16,390 nt of DNA from Actinomycetes bacterium (GTDB lineage Bacteria; Actinomycetota; Acidimicrobiia; Acidimicrobiales; RAAP-2): contig JAJYWG010000295.1 of NCBI GenBank assembly GCA_021791615.1, forward strand, positions 1-16,390, written 5' to 3'. The position numbers were made by a program, and so were the translations under genes. Shown piece after piece: positions 7,001 to 13,042 of this stretch (position 1 is the stretch's first letter; every line of letters starts with the position of its first letter). Under the pieces are notes generated by a model that was not told the DNA's origin, did not search any database, and saw nothing but the letters and a program-made list of their open reading frames with translations.

Positions 7001-9626
7001 CCTGCGCTTCCCCGAGGCCGAGCGAGACCCGTCGACCTCACCCGGCGCGCATCTGCGGTCCTTCCTCAAGACCATCGCCAACGCCCGCGGCCTCGTGCTC
7101 GACGACCTGATCCAAGATGTCGCAAACGCTGTCGGCACGTCGACGAGCGACTGGCTCTTCCGCCCCCATCAGGTTCGCCTGCTCCGTCCCTCACCGCTTC
7201 CGAACCCATCGGCGCCATGGCTCGCGACCGGGCACGCTGGCGAGGGCGAGCTGTGGGTCTGGCCGTGCAGCCGATGCCTCCGCGTTCACCTGCACCCCTC
7301 TGCCGGCACCTGCACCGCCTGCTTCGCGCCGCTGCGAGCCCCGGAGCCATTCCGCCCCGACGACTCCGAGTTCTTCGAGACCGACTACTACCGACACCTG
7401 GCGACCGCCAACGAGCGTGTGTTCCGCCTCAACGCGGCCGAGCTCACCGGGCAGATCGGCGCAGCCGAGGGTGCCGACCGCCAGGCCCGCTTCCGTGGCA
7501 TCCACGCATCGGCCGTCGACTCGCCAGAGCTGTACGGGAAGATCGAGCGGACCGAGGGAATCGATGTCCTCAGCGTCACGACCACGATGGAGGCAGGCGT
7601 CGACATCGGGTCGCTCAACGCGGTAGCGCTCGCCAACATGCCGCCTCAGCGCTTCAACTACCAGCAGCGGGTGGGCCGAGCCGGACGCCGCCGCTCGCCG
7701 CTCTCCATCGCCTTCACCGTATGCCGCGGCACCCGAACCCATGACCAGCACTACTTCACGCACCCCGAGTTCATCACCGGCGACCCGCCGCGTGCCCCCT
7801 ACATCGACACTCGCAACACCGACATCGCGCAGCGAGTCGTCGCGCTCGACGTGCTCGCCGAGGCGTTCTTCGCCTACCGGGCAGACCATCCGGAGTTCGA
7901 TGGCGGCTACAGCAGCCATGGGGCATTCGGCAGCTGCTCCTCCTGGGCCGACACGAGCCAGGCGATCGGGCAGTGGATCGACACCAACCACGACTTCGTC
8001 ACCGAGATCGTCGCCTCGATCCTTCGCGAGACGAACGTCGAGGACGCAGACGGAATACTCCGTTACATCCTGGACGGACAGCTGCTCCAGGAGGCCGCTG
8101 AGGTCGCCGCTGTCGCGCTCGGCCACCGCGACCTCTCCCAGCAGCTCGCCGAGCACGGGCTCCTGCCGATGTACGGCATGCCTACGAGGCAGCGGTACCT
8201 CTACCTGGACAAGCCACGAGACCTTGGGGACGTCGACGACCTGACGATTGACCGTGACTCGGAGATCGCTATCGGCGAGTTTGCCCCTGGCGGCAGCATC
8301 ATCCGGGACGGGCGACGCCACATCCCCGTCGGAGTCGTGGAGTACGAGGTCGGCGCAGGCGGGCGCCCCCAGCCGGTGCCCGACCCGCTCGGCGACCGCA
8401 GCCGGCTCGGCACGTGCCTCGCCTGCTGGTACACCACCCTCAGCCCCTCCGACGATGACATCACCTGCCCTGAGTGCGGCGAGGACCGCTACGTGGTCAC
8501 CGAGATGGCCGAGCCCCTCGGCTACCGCACCATCTACGGGTGGGCGCCGGACTACGACGGCAACGACCCGTGGATCTCCAGATCCGGCCTGGCACGAATG
8601 ACCTTTGACGAGAGCGCGGCACCGACCCCGGGGCCCACCGCCGGCAACCTTGCCACGCGCGGCGGCAAGGTCCAGCTCATCGCCGCCAACACCGGCAGCG
8701 AAGGCGTCGGATTCGCATTCCGCGGCACCGTCCCGCCGGGACGCAGGGACTGGGATGGGCTGCTGGTCCAAGAAGCCTTCGACACCGCCCAGGGCTATTC
8801 CCTAACGCCGTGGGTGCCGCCTCTCGACCAGCAGTTCGAGTCGGCCGCCATCGGCAGCCGCAAGGTGACCGACGCCCTGCTCCTCAGCCCCATCGACCTG
8901 CCGCCCGAGGTCGACCTGTACCCCGGAAGGATCGAAGCCCGATCGGCGTGGCTCTCCGCGGCCTACCTCTTCCGGGAGGCGGCATGGCGGGTGCTGGAGG
9001 CCGCACCTGAGGAGCTGACCGCGGGCTTCAGCCCGCTCCGGACATCCATGGGCATAAGTGGCGAGATCTACCTCACCGACACGCTGCTCAACGGCGCCGG
9101 CTACGCCCGATACTTCAAGGCGAGCGAGCGTCGCCTGCAAGAGCTGGTGGACGCAGTCGAGGAGCGCACCGCCGCGTACGGCCAGCACGCCGGAACCGAT
9201 GGCCAGCCGTGCCGAGGGTCGTGCTACGCCTGCTTACAGGACTGGTCCAACAGCAGGCTGCACCCGCTCCTCGACTGGCGCCTGGCGTGCGACCTGGCGG
9301 AGCTGCTTCTCGGCCGAGTCTTCGCTCCGCTCCGCTGGTCTGAGCACGCCGAGCAGGCCGCCCGAGCGTTCGCGGCGGGAGTGTCGCACTGGCGCGACGA
9401 CCTGCTCGCCGAGCGGCCCGTCCTTCGCAGCGACCGGGACAACCGGGTCTGCGTTGTCGTCCACCCCCTCGAAGCGACGAGCGAGGCGCGCCGAGGCCCG
9501 ACCCTGGCCCGCGTCGTAGCCCACGCCGAGGCGACGCAAGCCGACGTCCGCTTCTGCTCGTGGTTCAACCTCATCCGCACGCCAGGCCAGGCCCTGATCG
9601 CGCTGGACTCCGTCGGCGATGCCTGA
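4098..9626 (+). CDS. druE: DruE-like giant DEAD/DEAH-box helicase with C-terminal DUF1998 (MZB) domain
   Basis: Superfamily 2 ATP-dependent helicase-like protein, 1842 aa, in the large size class of DruE. Visible motifs: Q-type HQEEAL upstream, Walker A GTGSGKT (123-129), FPMNALVEDQ as motif Ia, DELH (344-347, motif II), APTAS (381-385, motif III), DIGSLNAV (from D1169, motif V) and QQRVGRAGRR (1189-1198, motif VI). A long insert of about 750 residues separates the RecA-like lobes. Cysteine pairs suggest zinc knuckles at C528/C533/C558/C560/C570/C573, C687/C690, C1057/C1060/C1072/C1075 and C1440/C1443/C1457/C1460. The DUF1998/MZB signature C1705-x3-C1709-x2-C1712 followed by LQDWSN and HPLLDW ends the protein. 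The four-base downstream overlap pattern and both neighbours place it at the heart of the operon. DrmA/DrmB of DISARM and DpdJ also carry helicase and/or DUF1998 parts, but no PLD nuclease (DrmC) or DpdA is present here, so Druantia fits best. Confidence 0.9.
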   Translation: MPTPDAIISGVRDELLRYYDTAYRLADRGLMAERAALLRRQGIVLGEPFIELLPQYPLAGDHDGTVRTPAGSLELAGAPPILAELIEEVMLDGVPRPRRLFAHQEEALAASFGRNEHVALTSGTGSGKTEAFLLPILSRLTTEAQGWAALPQDAEGGRWWAHGPRRIPQRNPAGHRPAAVRALVLFPMNALVEDQLVRLRRYLDGDTARSWFDRHLGGNRFYFGQYTGRTPVAGKKDEKPYKRDALRAQLRRAEREWLAVERLLASDADGRVDRDARFVIPRVDAAGSAEMRSRWDMQDAPPDILITNFSMLSIMLGRDEESEIWARTEEWLAQPSSVFTLVIDELHMYRGTPGTEVAYLIRRLLRKLGLHQSPHKLRVIAPTASLGEDGDDYLRAFFASEHPFRRVDAAPIATRGAREALQLTAAGVTAAQSPTDASETVQRGEVTDSIRSIAERFDATLREVPLADGRPRALPLWLLEEGLFPDLSADERRQRAHDLYALLERAGGDQVRLRLHLLFNVLPGLWACSNPDCDQVSPEHRLAGRTVGRIFNQPEITCSCGGRVLELLYCQSCGEVLLGGYRPAESQGGRDFLVPFLADLERLPDRVVTERTAVNYVVYWPKPQAVRQPVRRDRTWGGLTFAFKRADLTPQTGMIRRLPQGSTGWALDITGADHATLERVQGLPLHCPGCDEVRFPYRNRRRLPPTDPAGKRSPIRTMGLGFSRVTQILSGAVLSQLPADQRRLVVFSDSRQDAARIGPDLARNHFQDILRAELVAALDERADLAMAERAVAGDTSEEAVAAYGQLRKQMPALADALARPQHLRTDADKALIHAGQWELEAPTVEQLIDRVELGLATLGLNPGGPGPSLFEAADGRHWHELYDWDGTRMTRRAPLPENLNDFRTLIRGTLTAAVLSNLFSGVGRDIESLVLAMVAPLSADLPPAQLSGLGQDTFAEVAHSALRILCLRLRFPEAERDPSTSPGAHLRSFLKTIANARGLVLDDLIQDVANAVGTSTSDWLFRPHQVRLLRPSPLPNPSAPWLATGHAGEGELWVWPCSRCLRVHLHPSAGTCTACFAPLRAPEPFRPDDSEFFETDYYRHLATANERVFRLNAAELTGQIGAAEGADRQARFRGIHASAVDSPELYGKIERTEGIDVLSVTTTMEAGVDIGSLNAVALANMPPQRFNYQQRVGRAGRRRSPLSIAFTVCRGTRTHDQHYFTHPEFITGDPPRAPYIDTRNTDIAQRVVALDVLAEAFFAYRADHPEFDGGYSSHGAFGSCSSWADTSQAIGQWIDTNHDFVTEIVASILRETNVEDADGILRYILDGQLLQEAAEVAAVALGHRDLSQQLAEHGLLPMYGMPTRQRYLYLDKPRDLGDVDDLTIDRDSEIAIGEFAPGGSIIRDGRRHIPVGVVEYEVGAGGRPQPVPDPLGDRSRLGTCLACWYTTLSPSDDDITCPECGEDRYVVTEMAEPLGYRTIYGWAPDYDGNDPWISRSGLARMTFDESAAPTPGPTAGNLATRGGKVQLIAANTGSEGVGFAFRGTVPPGRRDWDGLLVQEAFDTAQGYSLTPWVPPLDQQFESAAIGSRKVTDALLLSPIDLPPEVDLYPGRIEARSAWLSAAYLFREAAWRVLEAAPEELTAGFSPLRTSMGISGEIYLTDTLLNGAGYARYFKASERRLQELVDAVEERTAAYGQHAGTDGQPCRGSCYACLQDWSNSRLHPLLDWRLACDLAELLLGRVFAPLRWSEHAEQAARAFAAGVSHWRDDLLAERPVLRSDRDNRVCVVVHPLEATSEARRGPTLARVVAHAEATQADVRFCSWFNLIRTPGQALIALDSVGDA

Positions 9627-10722
9627 CACTGAGCGGCTCACCGAGGTGAGCCCCACCCTGATGGCGGCGATCCGCCGATGCGGGCTGGCTGTGCACCTGA
9701 GCCGGACCCACCAACGCCATGCCGGTGGGTGGCTGTCCAACCCTTCGGCCCGTCTTGGAGGCGCAGCACACCGGGTCCTCGGATGGGTCTCTGCCGGCGG
9801 GTGCACGGGGCTCGGCCTGCCCGAGCTGGAAGCCGCGGTCCGGCAGCGATGGCGCGGTGAGGTGACTGTCGAAGAGCGGGCCGCGGACAGATCTCCTGTC
9901 GAGAGCTACTTCGGCCCGGCCCCGTCATGGCCTGGGTACGCGACGACCGAGGAGCGCCTCGTCATCGAGGCGGGGCGGCTGGCCGAGGAGATGTCCAGCT
10001 CACCTGATCCGGAGCGCTGGGTTGAGCGGCCCCTCACGTCGAGCATCCCTCCGATGCGAGGATCACCTGACCTCGTGGTGCGCTCCGCCGACGGTGCACG
10101 CATCGTCGAGTTCAAGTCCGGTGCGGTCGGCCCTGAGGATGCTCAGCCTCTTGGGCGCTACGGGCTGCAGGTCCTCATGTACGCCGTCATGGTCCGCCAG
10201 CTTGGCGTCCCCGTCGCTGGAGCCGAGATCCGGCCGATGGGGCGCGCTCGGCTCACCGTGGAGGTGGCCGAAGGGGCGATCGAGCAAGCCTGCGAGGTCG
10301 TCACTGCTGCTCTGGAGGCGTTTAACTCGGCCGTGGACGCAAGCGAGACGTCGCAGCTCGCGCGACCATCCGACGGCGCCTGCGGCTACTGCCCGCACAT
10401 CCTGCGCTGCCCGGCGATCTGGGCCGCTGGAGGCACGAAGAAGCTCGACGAGCTCGAGGTGCTGGAGGGCACCATCAAGCGCGTCCAGCAGGCCCAGGTC
10501 GGCTCGGTAGCCATGGAGCTGGACGCGACCGGCGGGACCCGCCTCGGTGCGGTCACCATTACCGGCCTCGACCCCCGTCGCCTCCACGGGGCCATGGATC
10601 TCCATCCCGGCCAGCAGGTGCGGATATCTGGCCTTCGGTCGCGACCAGGCAGCATCGCTCTTGTCGCTCGGCCCGGCTCGTGGGTCCAGCTCGCGCCGGT
10701 GGCGGGTACGGGGAGGGACTGA
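9619..10722 (+). CDS. Cas4/AddB-like PD-(D/E)XK nuclease with Fe-S cysteines and C-terminal OB-like domain
   Basis: RecB-family nuclease of 367 aa. The N-terminus SPTLMAAIRRCGLAVHL is the typical opening helix with the first cluster cysteine, C21. The active site follows the D-ExK-QxxxY pattern: D151 (GSPDLVV), E164-F-K166 and Q184-x3-Y188. C255-x2-C258-x5-C264 then completes the four-cysteine set that binds a 4Fe-4S cluster in Cas4, AddB and Dna2. Residues ~290-365 are beta-rich (GAVTITGLDP, PGQQVRISGL) and may form an OB-fold that binds single-stranded DNA. ATG 9619 overlaps the helicase stop by eight bases, so helicase and nuclease are probably co-translated partners that unwind and cut DNA. 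Such a nuclease is not among the standard type II Druantia genes as I know them. The nuclease call is strong; its partner role is inferred. Confidence 0.88.
   Translation: MPDTERLTEVSPTLMAAIRRCGLAVHLSRTHQRHAGGWLSNPSARLGGAAHRVLGWVSAGGCTGLGLPELEAAVRQRWRGEVTVEERAADRSPVESYFGPAPSWPGYATTEERLVIEAGRLAEEMSSSPDPERWVERPLTSSIPPMRGSPDLVVRSADGARIVEFKSGAVGPEDAQPLGRYGLQVLMYAVMVRQLGVPVAGAEIRPMGRARLTVEVAEGAIEQACEVVTAALEAFNSAVDASETSQLARPSDGACGYCPHILRCPAIWAAGGTKKLDELEVLEGTIKRVQQAQVGSVAMELDATGGTRLGAVTITGLDPRRLHGAMDLHPGQQVRISGLRSRPGSIALVARPGSWVQLAPVAGTGRD
10710..10717 (+). promoter_or_regulatory. Strong ribosome binding site that fixes the Vsr start
   Basis: The purine run GGGGAGGG ends four bases before ATG 10722. 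It decides between this start and the upstream in-frame GTG at 10680. Confidence 0.6.
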
Positions 10723-11276
10723 TGAGAGTGGCTGAGACGTTGGAAGCGGTCCCGATGCCATCCGGCCCAAGCACCAGGCGCCCACAAGATGGGGGTATCG
10801 AGCCGGCCATTTCGCAGGACGCAGAGACTCGTGCGCGCATCGGATACCCGGTGCCGTCGAGCGAGGCGGTCAGTAGCGTCATGCGCGGCAACCGTCGGTC
10901 CGACACCAAGCTTGAGGTTCGCGTGCGCTCGGAGCTTCACCGGCGAGGGCTTCGATTCCGCAAGCAGCTTCTCATCACTGCCGGCAACGTTCGGGTGTGC
11001 GCCGACGTGGCCTTCCCTCGGCAGGGCCTCGCCGTGTTCCTCGACGGCTGCTTCTGGCACCGCTGCCCCGAGCATGGGAACTCGCCGAGGGCCAACTCGG
11101 GCTATTGGTCGACCAAGCTGGACCACAACGTGGAGCGCGACCGAAAGGTAGTTGAGGCCCTCGACGCCACGGGGTGGACCGTGCTCAGGATCTGGGAGCA
11201 TGTGCCCGCGAACCTCGTTGCCGACCAGGTGCAAACGACGCTTGCCGAGTGCAAGGCCGCAGCCGATGCCCGCTGA
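10722..11276 (+). CDS. vsr: Very short patch repair (Vsr) endonuclease with N-terminal extension
   Basis: Vsr nicks DNA next to T in T:G mismatches that arise when 5-methylcytosine deaminates. The family block begins at SVMRGNRRSDTKLE (E65), continues through GLRFRKQ and CADVAFPR (D95), and has the signature D108-G-C-F-W-H113-R-C115-P-E-H118 with the zinc-type Cys/His residues, then YWSTKLDHN and GWTVLRIWEH. The start ATG 10722 is favoured by GGGGAGGG at 10710-10717 and by the TGATG overlap with the nuclease stop; a GTG at 10680 would overlap more and has no such site. At 184 aa it has about 50 extra, disordered-looking N-terminal residues compared with the ~150-aa family norm. It overlaps the methyltransferase gene by 11 bases, as expected for a Vsr paired with its cognate 5mC enzyme. 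Confidence 0.93.
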   Translation: MRVAETLEAVPMPSGPSTRRPQDGGIEPAISQDAETRARIGYPVPSSEAVSSVMRGNRRSDTKLEVRVRSELHRRGLRFRKQLLITAGNVRVCADVAFPRQGLAVFLDGCFWHRCPEHGNSPRANSGYWSTKLDHNVERDRKVVEALDATGWTVLRIWEHVPANLVADQVQTTLAECKAAADAR

Positions 11277-12498
11277 GGCACCCCCAACCGTGCTGTCGGG
11301 CTTCTCGGGAGTGGGAGGCCTCGACCTGGGACTGGAGGTTGCTGGCTTCACCCATATCGGGTGCATCGAGCTGGACGAGACCGCCAGGCGGTCACTCAAG
11401 GCGAACCGGGACGACCAATGGCCGCTCCTTGACGCCGGCGACATCCTCGACGTTGCGGAGACGCTTAGACCAACCGACGTCGGCCTGCGACGTCGGGAGC
11501 TGACGCTCCTCGCCGGTGCGCCACCATGCCAGCCGTTCTCCAAGGCGGCCCAATGGTCCCGCACCTCTCGGATCGGCCTGGACGACGAGCGATCCGACTG
11601 CCTCGACGGGTTTCTTGACCTCGCCGAAACCTTCCTTCCGAGGGCCATCCTCCTGGAGAACGTCACCGGGTTCGCTCAAGGTGCGATCTCTGCGCTCCCC
11701 GAGATCGAGCGATCGTTCGCCCGGATCAACAGGCGATGGAGGACGCACTATCGACCTGAGCCTCGCGTCATCGACGCAGCCAGCTTCGGGGTACCGCAGC
11801 GCCGACGGCGAGCGATCATCGTCGCGCTGCGCGATGGCGGCCAGCTCATCTGGCCGACAGCCACCCACGACGAAGCGCCGATGCGCGCCTGGGACGCTAT
11901 CGGGCGCCTTTCGGTCGCAGACCCGCCCATCGCCGTCGGCAAGTGGGCCGACCTGCTCCCCTCGATACCGGAGGGCGAGAACTACCTCTGGCACACCTCT
12001 CGCGGCGGCGGTCGACCCCTCTTCGGGTACCGCACCCGCTACTGGTCCTTCCTACTCAAGCTGGCCAAGGACATGCCCTCATGGACCCTCCCCGCGCAAC
12101 CGGGACCATCGACCGGCCCCTTCCACTGGAACAATCGCCCGCTCGCCGTTGAGGAGCGGCTGCGCCTGCAGTCACTTCCAGTCGACTGGGTCGTGGAGGG
12201 CAGCTACCCAGATCAAGTGCGACAGGTAGGCAACGCGACCCCGGCGCTTCTCGCCGAGGTGCTCGGACGGGCGATCCTCTCTACCTTGGGGCTTCCAGTA
12301 CAGCCCGGAGCCCTTCGGCTGGCAATCCCCAGATTGTCCAGTGTGCCCGAGCCCGCGCCTCCAGAGAGGGTCAGCGCCGCATATCGACTGCTTGAAGGGG
12401 ACCACCCAGACCATCCCGGCGCCGGATTGGGGCCGAAGGCCAGATCGAACTCCGGAACGAGCCGAACTCTTGCCGTCGATCGTGTCCGCCAGCCATAG
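11266..12498 (+). CDS. dcm: DNA (cytosine-5-)-methyltransferase (candidate DruM)
   Basis: Transfers a methyl group from S-adenosylmethionine to C5 of cytosine in a specific site. All main C5-MTase motifs appear in order over 410 aa: motif I FSGVGGLDLGLE near residue 13, motif IV GAPPC88QPFS with the catalytic cysteine, motif VI E131-N-V, motif VIII QRRRR (178-182), motif IX RLQSLP around Q302 and motif X QVGNA (320-324). The region ~190-295 would hold the target recognition domain; the target site cannot be read from sequence. ATG 11266 is chosen because it places motif I ten residues from the N-terminus and overlaps the Vsr gene by only 11 bases. The C-terminal ~60 residues after motif X are low-complexity (Pro, Arg, Ser) and have no family counterpart I recognise. 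Last gene of the operon; likely the self-marking enzyme. Confidence 0.95.
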   Translation: MPAEAPPTVLSGFSGVGGLDLGLEVAGFTHIGCIELDETARRSLKANRDDQWPLLDAGDILDVAETLRPTDVGLRRRELTLLAGAPPCQPFSKAAQWSRTSRIGLDDERSDCLDGFLDLAETFLPRAILLENVTGFAQGAISALPEIERSFARINRRWRTHYRPEPRVIDAASFGVPQRRRRAIIVALRDGGQLIWPTATHDEAPMRAWDAIGRLSVADPPIAVGKWADLLPSIPEGENYLWHTSRGGGRPLFGYRTRYWSFLLKLAKDMPSWTLPAQPGPSTGPFHWNNRPLAVEERLRLQSLPVDWVVEGSYPDQVRQVGNATPALLAEVLGRAILSTLGLPVQPGALRLAIPRLSSVPEPAPPERVSAAYRLLEGDHPDHPGAGLGPKARSNSGTSRTLAVDRVRQP

Positions 12499-12533
12499 CC
12501 CACCCACGCGCTACCGGGCTCCTGTCGCCGACA

Positions 12534-12758
12534 TTGGCCGCGGACGTTGGCGGCCGCCGCAACCGGCGTCAAGGCAACCTCTTTTTGGCGCTTCCGGGTT
12601 TTCCGTGGGTAGCCCTTGTCCCAGAGTGGCAGCGGTGGCACGCGATCCTGTGGCAAGCGCACCTGTTGGCCCCCGAGGACGACCGGCGAGAGCTTCCCGA
12701 GCTGCAGTCAAGGCTGGCCGCAGGCCACCCGCGGGGCATGGCCTTGACGGCAGCGTGA
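12534..12758 (+). CDS. Doubtful small ORF, 74 aa, possible remnant
   Basis: TTG-initiated frame ending TGA at 12756-12758. Most third codon positions are G or C, as in the real genes here, and the second half (WQRWHAILWQAHLLAPEDDR then RELPELQSRLAAGHP) looks like an amphipathic helical protein tail. Against it: no Shine-Dalgarno sequence, the frame is open upstream into the methyltransferase 3' end, and no family is recognised. It may be the tail of a decayed gene whose beginning was lost when the operon was inserted. Confidence 0.25.
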   Translation: MAADVGGRRNRRQGNLFLALPGFPWVALVPEWQRWHAILWQAHLLAPEDDRRELPELQSRLAAGHPRGMALTAA

Positions 12759-12838
12759 CCTGCAGGTTCACGGGTCTGATCATGGAGATGGACCGCCGAC
12801 CAGGCGGTCCTAGCAGCGCCTTGGTTGCCGGTCACCCG

Positions 12839-12881
12839 ACCCCTGTTGCCGCGAGGAGAGCATGGGGCTACGAACAGGGGT
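12839..12881. repeat. 9-bp perfect inverted repeat with 25-nt loop
   Basis: ACCCCTGTT at 12839-12847 is matched exactly by AACAGGGGT at 12873-12881. The right arm overlaps the LexA-like box. It could be a regulator site or an RNA hairpin; the 25-nt loop makes a terminator unlikely. Confidence 0.5.
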
Positions 12882-12884
12882 TCG
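12871..12884. promoter_or_regulatory. Candidate LexA (SOS) box
   Basis: The sequence is CGAAC-AGGG-GTTCG, a perfect match at all ten conserved positions to the SOS operator of Bacillus and mycobacteria (CGAAC-N4-GTTCG). It lies in the intergenic region, 159 bases before the GTG of the TIGR04255 gene, the first gene downstream. LexA would repress transcription here until DNA damage. The distance to the next gene is longer than usual and no convincing -35/-10 pair overlaps it, so the controlled transcript is not certain. Confidence 0.45.
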
Positions 12885-12907
12885 GTGAATTCACCCACGG
12901 AGAACCC
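12878..12907. repeat. Nested palindromes: GGGTTC/GAACCC around GGTGAATTCACC
   Basis: GGGTTC (12878-12883) pairs with GAACCC (12902-12907), and between them sits a perfect 12-bp palindrome, GGTGAATTCACC (12884-12895). The set overlaps the LexA-like box. Two-fold symmetry of this kind is typical of operators; the HTH protein encoded at 13869 is one possible binder (inference). Confidence 0.5.
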
Positions 12908-12989
12908 GGAAGCGCCCTCTTTTTATTGTCCACGATGGCAGCGTCGGTCATGGCTCAGCCTCCTCGGCAGAGATTGATTACATTTGGGC

Positions 12990-12995
12990 TATACT
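12990..12995 (+). promoter_or_regulatory. Possible -10 box for the TIGR04255 operon
   Basis: TATACT in an AT-richer patch, 47 bases before the GTG start at 13043. The nearest TTGATT (12974-12979) is only ten bases away, too close for a normal -35, so this is a weak call based on the -10 alone. Confidence 0.3.
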
Positions 12996-13042
12996 TTGTG
13001 CTTACAGTTTAGGTTGCGCTCTGACTCAAGAGAGGGAGGTCG

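Larger units (their letters stand above)
12499..13042 (+). other. Long intergenic region between the two operons
   Basis: This 544-base stretch carries no gene I can defend. Its first half stays GC-rich and contains one doubtful small ORF (12534-12758). Its second half becomes visibly AT-richer (about 12915-13015) and holds nested inverted repeats, a LexA-like box and a -10-like TATACT. No tRNA or canonical terminator hairpin followed by a U-tract is evident after the methyltransferase stop; a T-run at 12920-12924 lacks an adjacent strong stem. Confidence 0.6.

Noticed and set aside
7191..8771. Minus-strand open frame of about 526 codons inside the helicase gene.
   Set aside because: The plus strand encodes recognisable helicase motifs V and VI across the same bases; the antisense product has no recognisable motif.
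4098..10722. Assignment of the helicase operon to DISARM or to the Dpd deazaguanine system.
   Set aside because: There is no phospholipase-D nuclease, no separate DrmA/DrmB split and no TGT-like DpdA; one giant DUF1998 helicase with a C5-methylase fits Druantia II better.
12831..12910. Possible tRNA T-arm or tRNA-derived attachment site (GGGTTCG).
   Set aside because: No acceptor or anticodon stem can be formed around it, and the motif is better explained as half of the LexA-like box.
12899..12930. Rho-independent terminator before the T-run at 12920-12924.
   Set aside because: No stable stem lies directly before the T-run; the nearest inverted repeat ends 13 bases earlier.
12341..13012. 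Plus-strand open frame of 223 codons covering the methyltransferase end and the intergenic region.
   Set aside because: Its first part is out of frame with the real methyltransferase, composition is Pro/Arg/Ser-rich, and third positions are not GC-biased in the intergenic part.
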